DNA from: Gracilariopsis chorda
Lineage: Eukaryota > Rhodophyta > Florideophyceae > Gracilariales > Gracilariaceae
Direction of reading: 5' to 3'
Length of the DNA stretch: 64,000 nucleotides
Assembly (NCBI GenBank): GCA_003194525.1
Contig: NBIV01000102.1
Location: 62,001 to 126,000, forward strand
A program made the translations under genes and the position numbers. The notes under the pieces are model-generated. The model saw nothing but the letters and a program-made list of their open reading frames with translations, ran no database searches and was not told the DNA's origin. Each line of letters opens with the position of its first letter. Positions within the stretch are counted from its first letter, which is position 1. Below, piece by piece: positions 32,501 through 42,140 of this stretch.

Positions 32501-34243
32501 GTGCGGTTTTTTAGCGAATGCGCGAAGAATCGCGTCAAGCTCCGCAAAAATGCGAAGAAGATGAAACTCCTCCCCGCAAGGGCGCCGCTCGAGTTTATTG
32601 CGATCGATATTCTCGGACCATTACTCACCACGAAACGTGGAAACAAGTTTCTACTTGTCATTACCGACCGCTTTTCTAAGCTGGTACGGACTGTCCCTCT
32701 TCGGAGGATAACCGCTCTCACGGTGGCCCAGGCTCCGGTGACGCACTGGATTTTCGTCTCCGGTCCCCCTGTGGAGGTGCTCTCCGATAACGGGAAGCAG
32801 TTCGTGAGCAAGTTCTTCCAGGATGCTTGTCGCATCCTGGATGTCAAGAACTTGTTCACGACTACCTACCATCCCCAGTGTAGTGGGCAAGTTGAACGGT
32901 TTAACCGGACGTTACTCGCGGCGTTACGTTCCTACGTCGCAGACCACCCAAAGAACTGGGACATGTACGCTGATGCAGTAATCTACGCGTACAATACGCA
33001 GGTACACCGGACTACCGGAGTTTCACCATTCGAGTTGGTTCTATCTAGAACACCCCCGCCTGTTTCGCTGGAACCCCAAGCTACCTTGGACAATTTCCCA
33101 TCAGTGGATATCTACCGGCAGCAATGGAAGCAATGGCTTTCCAAGCTGGTACCCGCTGCGCGGAATTCTATGGCATGGGCCCAAGCCGCTTACAAGCGGG
33201 ATTTTGATGCTCGCTTGCGAGGGAAACTGTCCCTGATTCGGGCGAATAACTACGTCTTCATCAGGAAGGAGTACTACAACCTGGAACGGGAGAAGCGCCA
33301 TAAACTCTCGCCTGTGGCAGATGGACCATTCAAGGTCATCTCTGTAAACACCGACACTGTCGTGGTAGAGATGGGCGACACGCACGAACGGATTTCCCAT
33401 GATCGTGTTGTCCTTGCCCCTCCTCCCTCGTCAGAGGTAGTCCTGGATCCAGGCAACCCCGTTTCTACGGACTCTGCAACACCGGAATCATCCGGGAGTA
33501 CTTGGCCTACGGTACTACCACACCCAAGCCGGGGACTCTCAGACCTACCGACCCTGTCGTACTCACCAGCTCAGCCCGGTAATTTGGGCCTCTCAGCGCC
33601 CGCCCCTACCGCGCCCGCCCCACTGGCGCGCATTTATACCCGCCAAGCGGGGAATTTTATCCCTTATCCCGCCGCTCCGTCTAAGGAGGGAGAGGAGAAC
33701 ACTCGTTTTCGAGGAACGATATCGCCGTCGCAACGGGAAACACACCGTAACATACGGAACACTGACCGTGGAGCACGGAGTATGTCACTTGACACTAATC
33801 CCCCGTTTCCGGGTGGTGCTGTGCAACAGGAACCAGACGCGCAGGCCCCGCAAAAGCGGCAAATACACCGTTTATCACGGGAAAACGAGAAGCCTCCCTC
33901 CAATATCGCAGCAGCGGAAATGCAATCGCCCGATCCATCCCCGGAGGCATCGCCACAAACGCGGGAAATATACCGTGCTACACGGGAAGTTGAAGCGCAA
34001 CTACCGCACACCCCTGCCAGGGAAGGATCCCCGATAAGGGAGTATGGTGACGATTGCCCCCAATCCCCTGGGCAGAGCGATGCATCGAAGCCGTCATGGG
34101 CGGAAGCCCCCGCGGAAGCGGTTCAATTAGGTCCAGCAGACCCGCGCCCCGCGGAGAAGAGGCGCACAGATACGCCAGCCTCACAGGGAAATACCGACAC
34201 CCATCTTGGGGAAAAAGGCAGCCAAGCCGCAGTCGAAGCCTGA
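29504..34243 (+). pseudogene. Pol polyprotein of Ty3 copy 2, split by one stop
   Basis: The frame is open from upstream of 29504 (no ATG; TTG is the first codon counted here) to the TAA at 31886-31888, then continues in the same frame to 34243. Protease DTG is at about residue 86; the RT catalytic Asp is in FTALDANWG (about 511) and YLDD at 573-576 (nt 31220). RNase H is interrupted just after VYTDHS, where copy 1 has TCA for the TAA. Integrase follows: HLSHYAPIGGHPG, then RFFSEC in which the first zinc cysteine is Phe, IDILGP, SDNGKQF and GQVERFNRT. RT is better preserved than in copy 1, integrase worse. Confidence 0.92.
33736..34000 (+). other. Linker segment present in Ty3 copy 2, absent from copy 1
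   Basis: About 264 bp (88 codons) encoding three loosely repeated units (THRNIRNTDR, IHRLSREN, IYRATREV). Short direct repeats (CGGGAA) flank it. In copy 1 the sequence passes directly from SPSQ to EVETQL, so copy 1 probably lost it by slippage or recombination; an insertion in copy 2 is the alternative. Confidence 0.75.
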
Positions 34244-35212
34244 GGCCCTGGCTCGCAAGCACCGGAAACGCCTCCCGTCATGGACGGAATCGAAGCCCCC
34301 GCTCCGGGGAATAATTTGCGCCAACCCCCGCAACGCTGCGGCGAAGAACCGAGGAACTCGGGAAAAACGCGCGCCATCGCACGCTCGAAACCGGTCGTAC
34401 CGGACGCTGCTCCTCCTCATGGAGATGGTGCACCGCGCTTAGCGGCTATTCCCCTGAAAAGGGTTTCATCGGCACCTGCCCGGCACCCCCCAAAGGGGAA
34501 TTTGGACCAAAATACCGGTGTAACGGAGTTAGCCCCAGGCAACCCGTCAGTAACCGGGGACACCATGGCGTAGCCGGAACGTATGGTGCAGAGCGCTCGT
34601 GCACCTGGCAGGGAGGCGGAACGCTTACCAATCACCGTGTCGCACGAGACCCCGCAGGGGATGTCGCAAACGCCGTTCCCGCATACGTGGCAAAGACATT
34701 GCAAGCTCGCGGTTCGCGAAGAATACCGCACTCGCGAAGTTCAAGTCCCCCGCCGGTTGGCGGTTCGCCCGGCCTACCGTGAAGACGGGAACAACGAAAC
34801 CCCTCTGGGGAACGACGTGCCGGTGAAAACCGTGACGCCACACACCCTCTTGAGGTATATTTTCCCGCATGAGCAGCGGCCACTAGGACAGCGCATGGCA
34901 ACGCCGGAGACATCGCCGACAACCCGGATGGGGGGCAATATACCGCACAGCGGACAGCCCTCGCAAGGGAATACAACCACCACCCGGCACGGCCGGCAGG
35001 TCTACGAACGAGAGTTCGTAGTAGACCGACTTGTCGGACACACCTGGGACCAGGATGGTATTCTACAATACCGCGTCCGCTGGTACGGGTATGACCCCAG
35101 TGAGGATACGTGGGAGCCAATTGAACACCTCCCACGGTCGCAGGTCGTGCGATACCACCGTCAAACGGGAACTGCAGCCCCAGCTACCCTGGTTAATGCC
35201 CAAGTAGGGTAA
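34244..35212 (+). pseudogene. Linker and chromodomain tail of Ty3 copy 2 pol
   Basis: The same reading frame as pol continues past TGA (34241-34243) and TAG (34571-34573) to a stop at 35212. The chromodomain lies at 35000-35162 (VYEREFVVDRLVGH, YRVRWYGYDPSEDTWE, EHLPRSQVV). This in-frame continuity suggests the ancestor made one protease-RT-integrase-chromodomain polyprotein of about 1,900 residues. The chromodomain itself has no stop in either copy. Confidence 0.85.
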
Positions 35213-35455
35213 CATTGCCGCGCGAGCGGAGGGCAATAGGAAAGGATAGCAAGGCCAGGTCCGTCGAACACGGGGAACTCAAACGAGAATCACCGTTCTA
35301 AACGGGAACGTTTATTCAAGGGAGCAGCTAGATCCCCACACACTATACTACACTAGCTGGCTATGCCAGGAGAGAAGAATCGGAGACGGCGCACGCGCTT
35401 TTATCACCCATTTTCGTCTCGGAACCCTCCGCGTCTGCGGTCGTTTTCCCGTCTT

Positions 35456-35467
35456 AGGGGGCGGATA
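35456..35467 (+). other. Polypurine tract of Ty3 copy 2
   Basis: AGGGGGCGGATA directly before the 3' LTR. One C interrupts the run that is pure G in copy 1. Confidence 0.7.
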
Positions 35468-36292
35468 TGTAGTGCAACGCCCTCAGGGAGGGATTCTTGG
35501 TACTTGAACGCTTTCCCGATATTATCGGTTGTGTAGTGTGTGTATGAATTACGCCCCACAATGGTGGGTATAGACACGTGGGACACGGTTTTGGGTCAAT
35601 TAGCGGTTGGCCACAGTAGTGGATGTTGCCACGAAATGTGGAGTATTTTAGTTGATTTTATTTATTAATTTCACACCCATTTCTGGGAAGCTAGTACTTA
35701 GTGCGACGGCGCACTGCCGTCGCACCAGTAAACCTTCCCCAACAAGGGACCCCAACCTGGGGAATTGGCTCTAGTTGTTACCGCTTGCGCGCGTGCTCTA
35801 CTCCTCCTTGGAGGCAAACGCCGTAAACCACGGGACATCTAACCCCCTTGCACATCTTAAGGGACCCATCACTGGGAGTATAATTGTTCCAATTGCATTG
35901 GCGTTTCGCCCTGTATAGGGATATTGTTACCGGAATCGCCGTTCGCCCCCGTCGCTCTCGCGACTCACTTCGTCCTCTCTTGCTACTCTTCGCCCTTACT
36001 TTTTCCCCTTTTTACGGTAGCACCTTCCGCTATTCGCGGCCCTCGTGTGCGCATCCACTCACACACCCCCACTTACGTGGAAACATACCTCTACTGAGGA
36101 TCACACCTCGCTCACGCGGATACCGATTCTTCGCCTTCACCTCCCTCCGCAAGTCGCGACAGGTGTCCCTGGTCTTACAAACTGGCTTCGCCGTGACACC
36201 TCTGGGAGGGCTCTACCCAACTGGGTTCACCTCGTGAGAGGAAGATCCCGAACGTCTTTCGGTGTTTTTCCCCTCTGGGGCATTGCACCACA
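35468..36292 (+). repeat. 3' LTR of Ty3 copy 2
   Basis: 825 bp, matching 26383-27209 with scattered substitutions, many of them in the loops of the small palindromes (CCACTATGGTGG against CCACAATGGTGG). Confidence 0.95.
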
Positions 36293-39200
36293 CAGTATTA
36301 GATTTACAAAGGCTTAATCTTTTCGAGATGAGCTCTGATTAGTAGCCACTTATGTGAGACTTCTTGCCCTTCACGTCTTACACTCAATCTTCCTACACTT
36401 CCTTGTTCAACATCCTCATACACCACACGATATCTCTCAAGTATTCCTACTCTCAGATACCATAGCAACAGTTTAAACCAAATCTGGCGCCATTCACGAC
36501 AGTTCAAGACCAACACTGCACCAAAATGACCATCGACAGACCCGCCCCAATCTCAAATCGTATCCTACTTCAACTCAGTGTAGTTTCAATACCTAATACC
36601 CAGCTGCATAATGACGTCTCCACCAATACAACACAGAACACCGATGGTCACCCACTCTATGCGTAGACAATCATCTGCGATTAAGAAGCGCAGAAAACTG
36701 GAAACCGGACTAGCACAGCAACGCACCCAGGCGTTAAGACTACTGCAAGACAGCAAAACCATTCGCCCTGTGTCTTTGTGCACAAATCTATCTATTGGTA
36801 CGGTATGTTCTTGTGGAACAAAATCCGTGCGGGTTGTAGCTCTCAAGGCGTCCGAGTTCTTGCTACTTATGGAGGGTAAATTCAGTGGACGAGCCCTCTA
36901 CTCCACACGAGTTTTGGGTGTAAATCCAACGGTGGATACTGGCTATACTGGTAGAGGTGAATATCAAGAATCATGAGAGGAAGGAGATCAGAGAAGAACC
37001 CGAGTGAGGGGAAGCAGGCAGCCTACTCAGCAAGTGCAGTGTCCCAAAGGGGGAAAAGAATCAGACAACTAGGGGGCAAGGGTCGCACTCACAGCGGCAA
37101 CAAACCCGAGAACCAAGGGGTAAAATAGGAACAGAAACCAACAAAAACCCAATACAGGGGCGGAGATCTGTCCTGCAACAGGATACACAAAATAAACGGA
37201 GTAATGTTAGACCCACGATCGGTGTACATACACAGATGTCCTGAGCGATCCCAAGTGAGTAGTCGTACTGAAACCAAACGTGGTTACTCTTCAGATGGAG
37301 TCGTGAACCTAAAAAGGCAGTTGCGATCAGAGCCCTCTCTAGTTTGTCAGACTAGAGCGATGGTTTTGAAGACCAACCTTGGTTGAGTTTACTTTTCGCT
37401 CGCGACCGCGAGGTCACTCCCACCTAAGTAAAGTTCAGTAGAAATATATAAACTAGTTAAATAAATTAGTGCATATCTTCTCAGGGCCATTCACGTAGAG
37501 AAAAAAGTGTCAGGTGCCCAAGTAAGCTAACCTGCTCAATAAATTCCGAAATCGGAGCCAAAAGTTCCCACGTGTGCCAGGCATTTATCCTGTACCAGGC
37601 CATCCAAAATTCACCCTAAGGAAAAAACTCACGCCAAAGATTGCCACAATTGAACCCATAATTAGGGCAGTTCGCTGCATCGGTAATGCCTCTAAGGAAG
37701 GTAAAAGCAACTCCCAAAGGAGATGTTTTGCTCCACATATCCCCCTCCTTAGGTCGAGGAACACGGCAGACTTGACTGGAGACGACGACCAAAAGCGAAC
37801 GGTACCGACACTTAGCACGAGTACATCGCCAGTTTGGGTCAATCATCTTCTTTTTCCTTCTTGAGAGGCTGGAATCATGAGCACCACCAGTGGGTTGAAA
37901 ACTTTAGAGATACCTCTCCTGAAATCGGGTTCTAGCGTGAGAAACATCCCATGTCGCGGACTCTCCCACCAGTTGGTTCGAATACGGGGACCCCCTTGAG
38001 TGTTGCGTTATAGCTGTGGATGGCGGGCCATGCGAATGCCCAGTTCGGGTGCGAGTCCCGACCCCTTCGGTGGCAAGCGATAACCTAGGCCATTACAGGC
38101 CACATTCATCAGACCGAACCAACGATGGTGGTCTTCTCCCATGATCGGGTCGTATTTGTTTGCCGACAGCGGGGTTGAGCTCTGCCCCATGCAGTACAAT
38201 GCTTGCTAACAGCCTTCCATACAAATTCTTCTTCTTCTCTAATAAGGGTTTTCTCTTCTCTTCACTCCTTGAGTCCTTCTAACTTCAATTCGAAATATCC
38301 CGGTAATCGGTGATGCACTATCTTCGAAATCCTTGGCATAAAATAAGATCCGAAAGATCGGTTCCCTCACACAATATCATTTGAGAAACTTCTTGGAATA
38401 CTCAATTGAGTCTACCATTCCTCGCGTCGAGGTCCTGTTGGCGCGTTTCCGTTGTTGGATCACTCTTTCTAGAGGCAGAACAAACCGAACTCTTTGGTAG
38501 CAGCACAGCACTTTGCGCCTAGGTAGGGGTCCTATTTGCTCTTTTACATCCTCTTCAGGACAGTATCCGTACCATTGGATTTGACGCAGTTACTCTCCTT
38601 CTGGACTGTAGACATGACGCACTCTGCGGACAGTCACGAACCCGTGAAAGCAGGTGTACACCTTTCGAAGATCCTCACCTACCATGGATAACGGTAACCC
38701 CAGGAGGAAGATCAACGTCCTGCAGGGTTTCGCATGTGAACTCTACTGAGTCGCACAGTCCCACATTGTGGTCACTATCACCAGCACTCCGATATCGGAT
38801 GATCATGAACGACAGTCACCCCAAACTGGAGGTAGAGCCACCCACAAAGGTAAATCATAACACTACGTAGCGTCCCTAGTTAAGTTACCGATTAAATCTA
38901 CAATATTCTCCACGCGGTGCATCCGTGACATCGCATGTCGTAGAACAGCCCCCAGCTTCGGGTACGCACGCCACGCATAATGCGTCTGACCACACCATAT
39001 GGTGAGTTCCCCAGTTTGATGACCGTCTGCTGCTTCACATCATTTACCCAATGTTGGGTCGTCGTCCTTGCGGAAGTCTGTACATGATGCTGGCAGAACC
39101 TCACAGGAGCTTTCCGGGAACGGATCAAACGAGAGCACCGTGAGGGTTTGACAAATTCCTTCGCGTACACGACATGGCAAATACCGTTAACGGTGCCCAA

Positions 39201-39595
39201 ATGACCCACAAAAAGTGTATCTCTGAAAGCTGTTCTATCCCATAGTGGAATGGGTGTCAAAACGTTCATGACGGAGCAGGAACGCCGAGGCGGTAACTCT
39301 CCAAATCCCAGAAGAGCACTCAAGATCTTTGAAAGAATCCATGAAAACAGAAAAGCTCGCGCATTGCACTCCCTCTGCAGGGTGGCGGTTAGACGGTGCA
39401 CGGTGATTTCCAACGTCCCGATTAGCCGGGTAATAGCACGCGTGCACCACCCCAGCCGTACGTCACAACAGCTGCCAACAAATCCCAAGGGGGCACAGCA
39501 GTAGCGATTCACCCGCGCACGAGGCAGGCGCGGCGGCAGGCTAAAAAATCACGAAATTAATATCCCCGTGCACCGTTGCAAGTGGTTTGTGAATC
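36293..39595. other. Degenerate repeat-derived DNA, no intact gene
   Basis: About 3.3 kb after Ty3 copy 2. An ATG-initiated 121-codon frame at 36611-36976 (basic start, no family) may be a gag-like remnant. From about 37,300 to 39,500 the sequence is again rich in small inverted repeats (CTCTAGT/ACTAGAG, CCACATTGTGG, CCGATATCGG, ACCCAATGTTGGGT), as in the Ty3 copies, so it probably derives from a related older element. A minus-strand frame at 38898-39512 lacks an ATG at its start and matches no domain I know. Confidence 0.45.
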
Positions 39596-39664
39596 GGGGT
39601 GTACGCTCTTGCCATAATGGCAGGGCGTGCACCCCAAAATTGCTATGCTCTGCCATCATGGCAA
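39596..39664. repeat. Compound palindrome / hairpin element
   Basis: 39596-39635 is a near-perfect 40-nt palindrome (arms GGGGTGTACGC..TTGCCAT and ATGGCA..GCGTGCACCCC). Overlapping it, TTGCCATAATGGCAG (39609-39623) pairs with CTGCCATCATGGCAA (39650-39664). Two alternative foldings are therefore possible, like a switch or a recombination relic. Confidence 0.75.
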
Positions 39665-40599
39665 AGCCATGCATCTCCATAAGCATGCGAAGCAGCCATC
39701 AGTGCCCTCCCGACGCCCTGCGCCGCGGCCCTGGCCGCAACTGCCGCCACTACGGCCCCGATTCCATCTCTTCCAACGCCCAGAACACCTGCTTCTGTGT
39801 GCCCGGCTTCTTGTTTAATACCTCCACGCAAGCCTGCTCGCTGTGCCCCACGAGAACCTTCGTACCCGCATTGAACACTGGATTGGCCACCACGTGCATC
39901 CAATGCACTGCCTCCTCTGCGCCCAATGCTCAGCGCACCACCTGCTATTGCAACCAAGGCTTCTTCTTCAACGAACAGCAGGGCTGCTCATCCTGCTCAC
40001 CGGCCACCTTCCGCGCCGGCGCCAACGTCAACTTGGCCACCTCATGCACCCCGTGGCCGCAGGGCCAGTTACTGCCTGTCGCCGGCGGCCCTGCTTTCAT
40101 TCCATACGTAGGTGGCACTATTGCCAGTGCAGCACGCACCATCTGCATCCTCGCCGTCACCACCCTGCGCAGGTGGCCCTATCGCCCGCCGGGGGTAGTG
40201 TACCCGGTCATGTGGACGTGGAGCTACCTAATAATCCTGTATGCAAGCTACCTGTTCTACAAAAATGTGATCAGCCGCCTGTCTCTGCTGCTCAACGCGG
40301 CATTGTACGGCGTGCATATGGCGCTGCTCAATTTGTGGGGGCTGTTGTTCTACCACTTCCACCGCATCGACGTGGCGTGGAAAATCATGCTCATGCTGGA
40401 CGTGGCGGTGGCGCTGTCGCTACCCAGGCTGGCTACGGCAGCACAGCAACAAAAACAACAAAGCAGCCAATATATCACAATGAAGAAAAGATATCTTCTA
40501 TTTGTCCATACCGGTATCAAGCATACTGAGAAGGAGTGGAATTGGGGCGACGTTATTCAGAAGACGACAGTTTGCAGAGAACACCACTCCATGCAGTAG
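39658..40599 (+). CDS. Cys-repeat (ephrin-receptor-like) membrane protein, possibly truncated
   Basis: The ATG at 39658 is the first in a 343-codon frame. After about 25 residues come two units of a Cys-rich module: NTCFCVPGFLFN...CSLC...TF...LATTC and TTCYCNQGFFFN...CSSC...TF...LATSC. This resembles GCC2/GCC3 (ephrin-receptor-like) modules of extracellular proteins. A third unit has lost its cysteines. Hydrophobic segments follow (VMWTWSYLIILYASYLFY, ALYGVHMALLNLWGLLFY, IMLMLDVAVALSL), probably three membrane helices. No signal peptide is seen, so the 5' end may be missing. It lies alone in the transposon island. It could be a decaying gene copy or cargo captured by an element. Confidence 0.5.
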   Translation: MAKPCISISMRSSHQCPPDALRRGPGRNCRHYGPDSISSNAQNTCFCVPGFLFNTSTQACSLCPTRTFVPALNTGLATTCIQCTASSAPNAQRTTCYCNQGFFFNEQQGCSSCSPATFRAGANVNLATSCTPWPQGQLLPVAGGPAFIPYVGGTIASAARTICILAVTTLRRWPYRPPGVVYPVMWTWSYLIILYASYLFYKNVISRLSLLLNAALYGVHMALLNLWGLLFYHFHRIDVAWKIMLMLDVAVALSLPRLATAAQQQKQQSSQYITMKKRYLLFVHTGIKHTEKEWNWGDVIQKTTVCREHHSMQ

Positions 40600-40923
40600 C
40601 CCAGGCACGTAAAGACTCGGTGCCTGGGCAATGAGGTCATTCAATACCACAGCAGCTTCTTCCCATTTCCTTTCGCTTTCAGAAATACTACGCAGTATCT
40701 GCTCCAATTCCAATAATAAGTCCTTAGACCAACCAAAGCCTTTGATGTAGGAAGGGAATCCATTAGTAGCGTCTTGTTCAGTAGCCGCCGACGCCAGGGT
40801 ATGCGTTTCTTCATATTCTTTTGCCTCTATATCGATAAAAGGATAATATGGAATGGAATCACCTGATATAATGGAGTCGTCAGTAATGTCACGAATGGTG
40901 GCAGTGGTGGCAGGCCTGGACAT
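40498..40923 (-). CDS. Small acidic ORF, unknown
   Basis: An ATG-initiated frame of 141 codons with an acidic N-terminus (SIISGDSIPYYPFIDIEAKE) and an amphipathic helix region (LLLELEQILRSISESERKWE). It overlaps the 3' end of the Cys-repeat ORF by 102 bp in the opposite direction. No family recognised; composition is protein-like, but it may be a chance or decayed frame. Confidence 0.3.
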   Translation of the reverse strand: MSRPATTATIRDITDDSIISGDSIPYYPFIDIEAKEYEETHTLASAATEQDATNGFPSYIKGFGWSKDLLLELEQILRSISESERKWEEAAVVLNDLIAQAPSLYVPGLLHGVVFSANCRLLNNVAPIPLLLSMLDTGMDK

Positions 40924-41016
40924 AGCGAGTTGGTTGACAAGAAGGGGCCGGAATAATCTGCGGCGATCACCAGATACTATATAGACATAGAATTACCCTA
41001 AGCAGAACAGTGCCAT

Positions 41017-41708
41017 TGCCAAGCTGGTTTTACCTGGCAGGGAAGTGTTTCCCGACAGGTTGTTATGGGTTACTATCTAAACCTAGTATGAATAACTAAA
41101 GACTATGCACACAACCTAACTGTATATAAAAGCCCGGGGTCGGTGGCCTCTAAGCCAACTCGGACCAGACCACTTCTCCTCCCTTTGGAATCCCCCACTT
41201 TCTCTTAGAGCAGTCTGCTCCTCCCTGCGATCAACCAAACTCTTCACCACTCACCCCTTTACGTAGTGCGGCTCGGTCCCCTGCATCTTCTTACGTGCTT
41301 GTACTACGCTGCCCATGTTTGGGCTCGCCTTGTGTAGCACGGTGCACTTCGGCCGCGCACTAGACCTAAGGTTTTGGTCATGCGCGTACACCATTGCGCT
41401 ATACAAGAACTGGTCATCAGTAATGCGCTAGATCTAAGGTTTTGATCGCGTAGGTGATCCGCTGGTGTAGTCTCTTTGCTACATATTACCGGGCTTTGTC
41501 ACTTATTTTGTTGTACGGTTACTACCGGGTTTCCTTTCTACCTTGCATTTTGGTTCTTTGTCGCAGTTTGTGTCTATTTTTTACATTGGGATTGCACGCC
41601 TGTGCTGGTGCTCTCGAGCTACGAATATCTTTTTTATCTACTCTGCAGCAAATAAGGTTACAAAGAGGAATTTCATCGTCCGGTGTCGTGACATCGTGCA
41701 ACATGACA
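41017..41708 (+). repeat. LTR-like repeat, first copy
   Basis: Runs from TGCCAAGCTGG to CAACATGACA (TG...CA), 692 bp, and is similar to 45381-46068. It has a TATATAAA box at 41123-41130 followed by a C/T-rich stretch, as in an LTR promoter. A gag-like remnant starts about 110 bp downstream. I found no target duplication. Confidence 0.65.
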
Positions 41709-41819
41709 CGCAGATGGTACTCTCGAGGATGGTCAAACTCCTCGGAAATTACAAGTGTCGTCTCTTTCGATGGATGTTCTTGTGACGTCCGCAAGTTTAT
41801 TTAATTTTATGAGAATGTC

Positions 41820-42140
41820 GCTACCAGATGAAAATCGAACAAGGAACAGGCATTGGAGTTTCTCGGGTACCTCGAAGGTGAGACATTCGAATTCTATCAT
41901 GGCAACTTTGCTTCAGATGGGGATTTATCTGCTGATGCATTTAAGTACGATACGGTAAAGGCAGCCTTCTTGGAACTGTTTGATGGGACGAAAGAACCCA
42001 AGGAGTACATTCGCCAGGCTGTTTCCATCTGGTTAGACTGCAGTGACTTGTTGGGATCATTGAAACCCCTGCTCACCCCGAGCAAGCACGATACCGAAAT
42101 CATAAGTATACGCTTTCGTTTGCTAACCCTTCTTAATTAA
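41820..42140 (+). pseudogene. Gag-like remnant of a second LTR family
   Basis: The open frame reads MEFLGYLEGETFEFYHGNF, then FKYDTVKAAFLELFDGTKEP and AVSIWLDCS. The pattern (hydrophobic LxGxAxxF-type helix, then a F-x3-F helix) resembles the retrotransposon Gag N-terminal capsid region. It stops at 42140. No protease, RT or integrase could be read downstream, so the element is decayed or non-autonomous. Confidence 0.5.

Larger units (their letters stand above)
26383..36292 (+). mobile_element. Ty3/gypsy chromovirus-type LTR retrotransposon, copy 2
   Basis: Same family as copy 1 but on the plus strand, 9,910 bp, with TSD CAGTA at 26378-26382 and 36293-36297. All parts are present: LTRs, PBS, gag, pol, chromodomain, polypurine tract. 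The 264-bp length difference from copy 1 is in the linker before the chromodomain. It is inactivated by one-base losses in gag (near 27425, 28660 and 29320), a stop in RNase H (31886-31888), stops at 34241-34243 and 34571-34573, and a lost integrase zinc cysteine. It sits 84 bp past the hAT target duplication, in ordinary flanking DNA. Confidence 0.95.

Noticed and set aside
37960..38100. tRNA- or SINE-like B-box sequences (GGTTCGAATAC, GTGCGAGTCCCGA)
   Set aside because: I could not build an acceptor stem, D-arm or anticodon arm around either one, so there is no tRNA, and no second copy was seen to support a SINE.
38898..39512. 204-codon minus-strand frame
   Set aside because: No ATG at the start, no recognisable domain, and it lies in hairpin-rich degenerate DNA; probably a chance frame or retroelement remnant.
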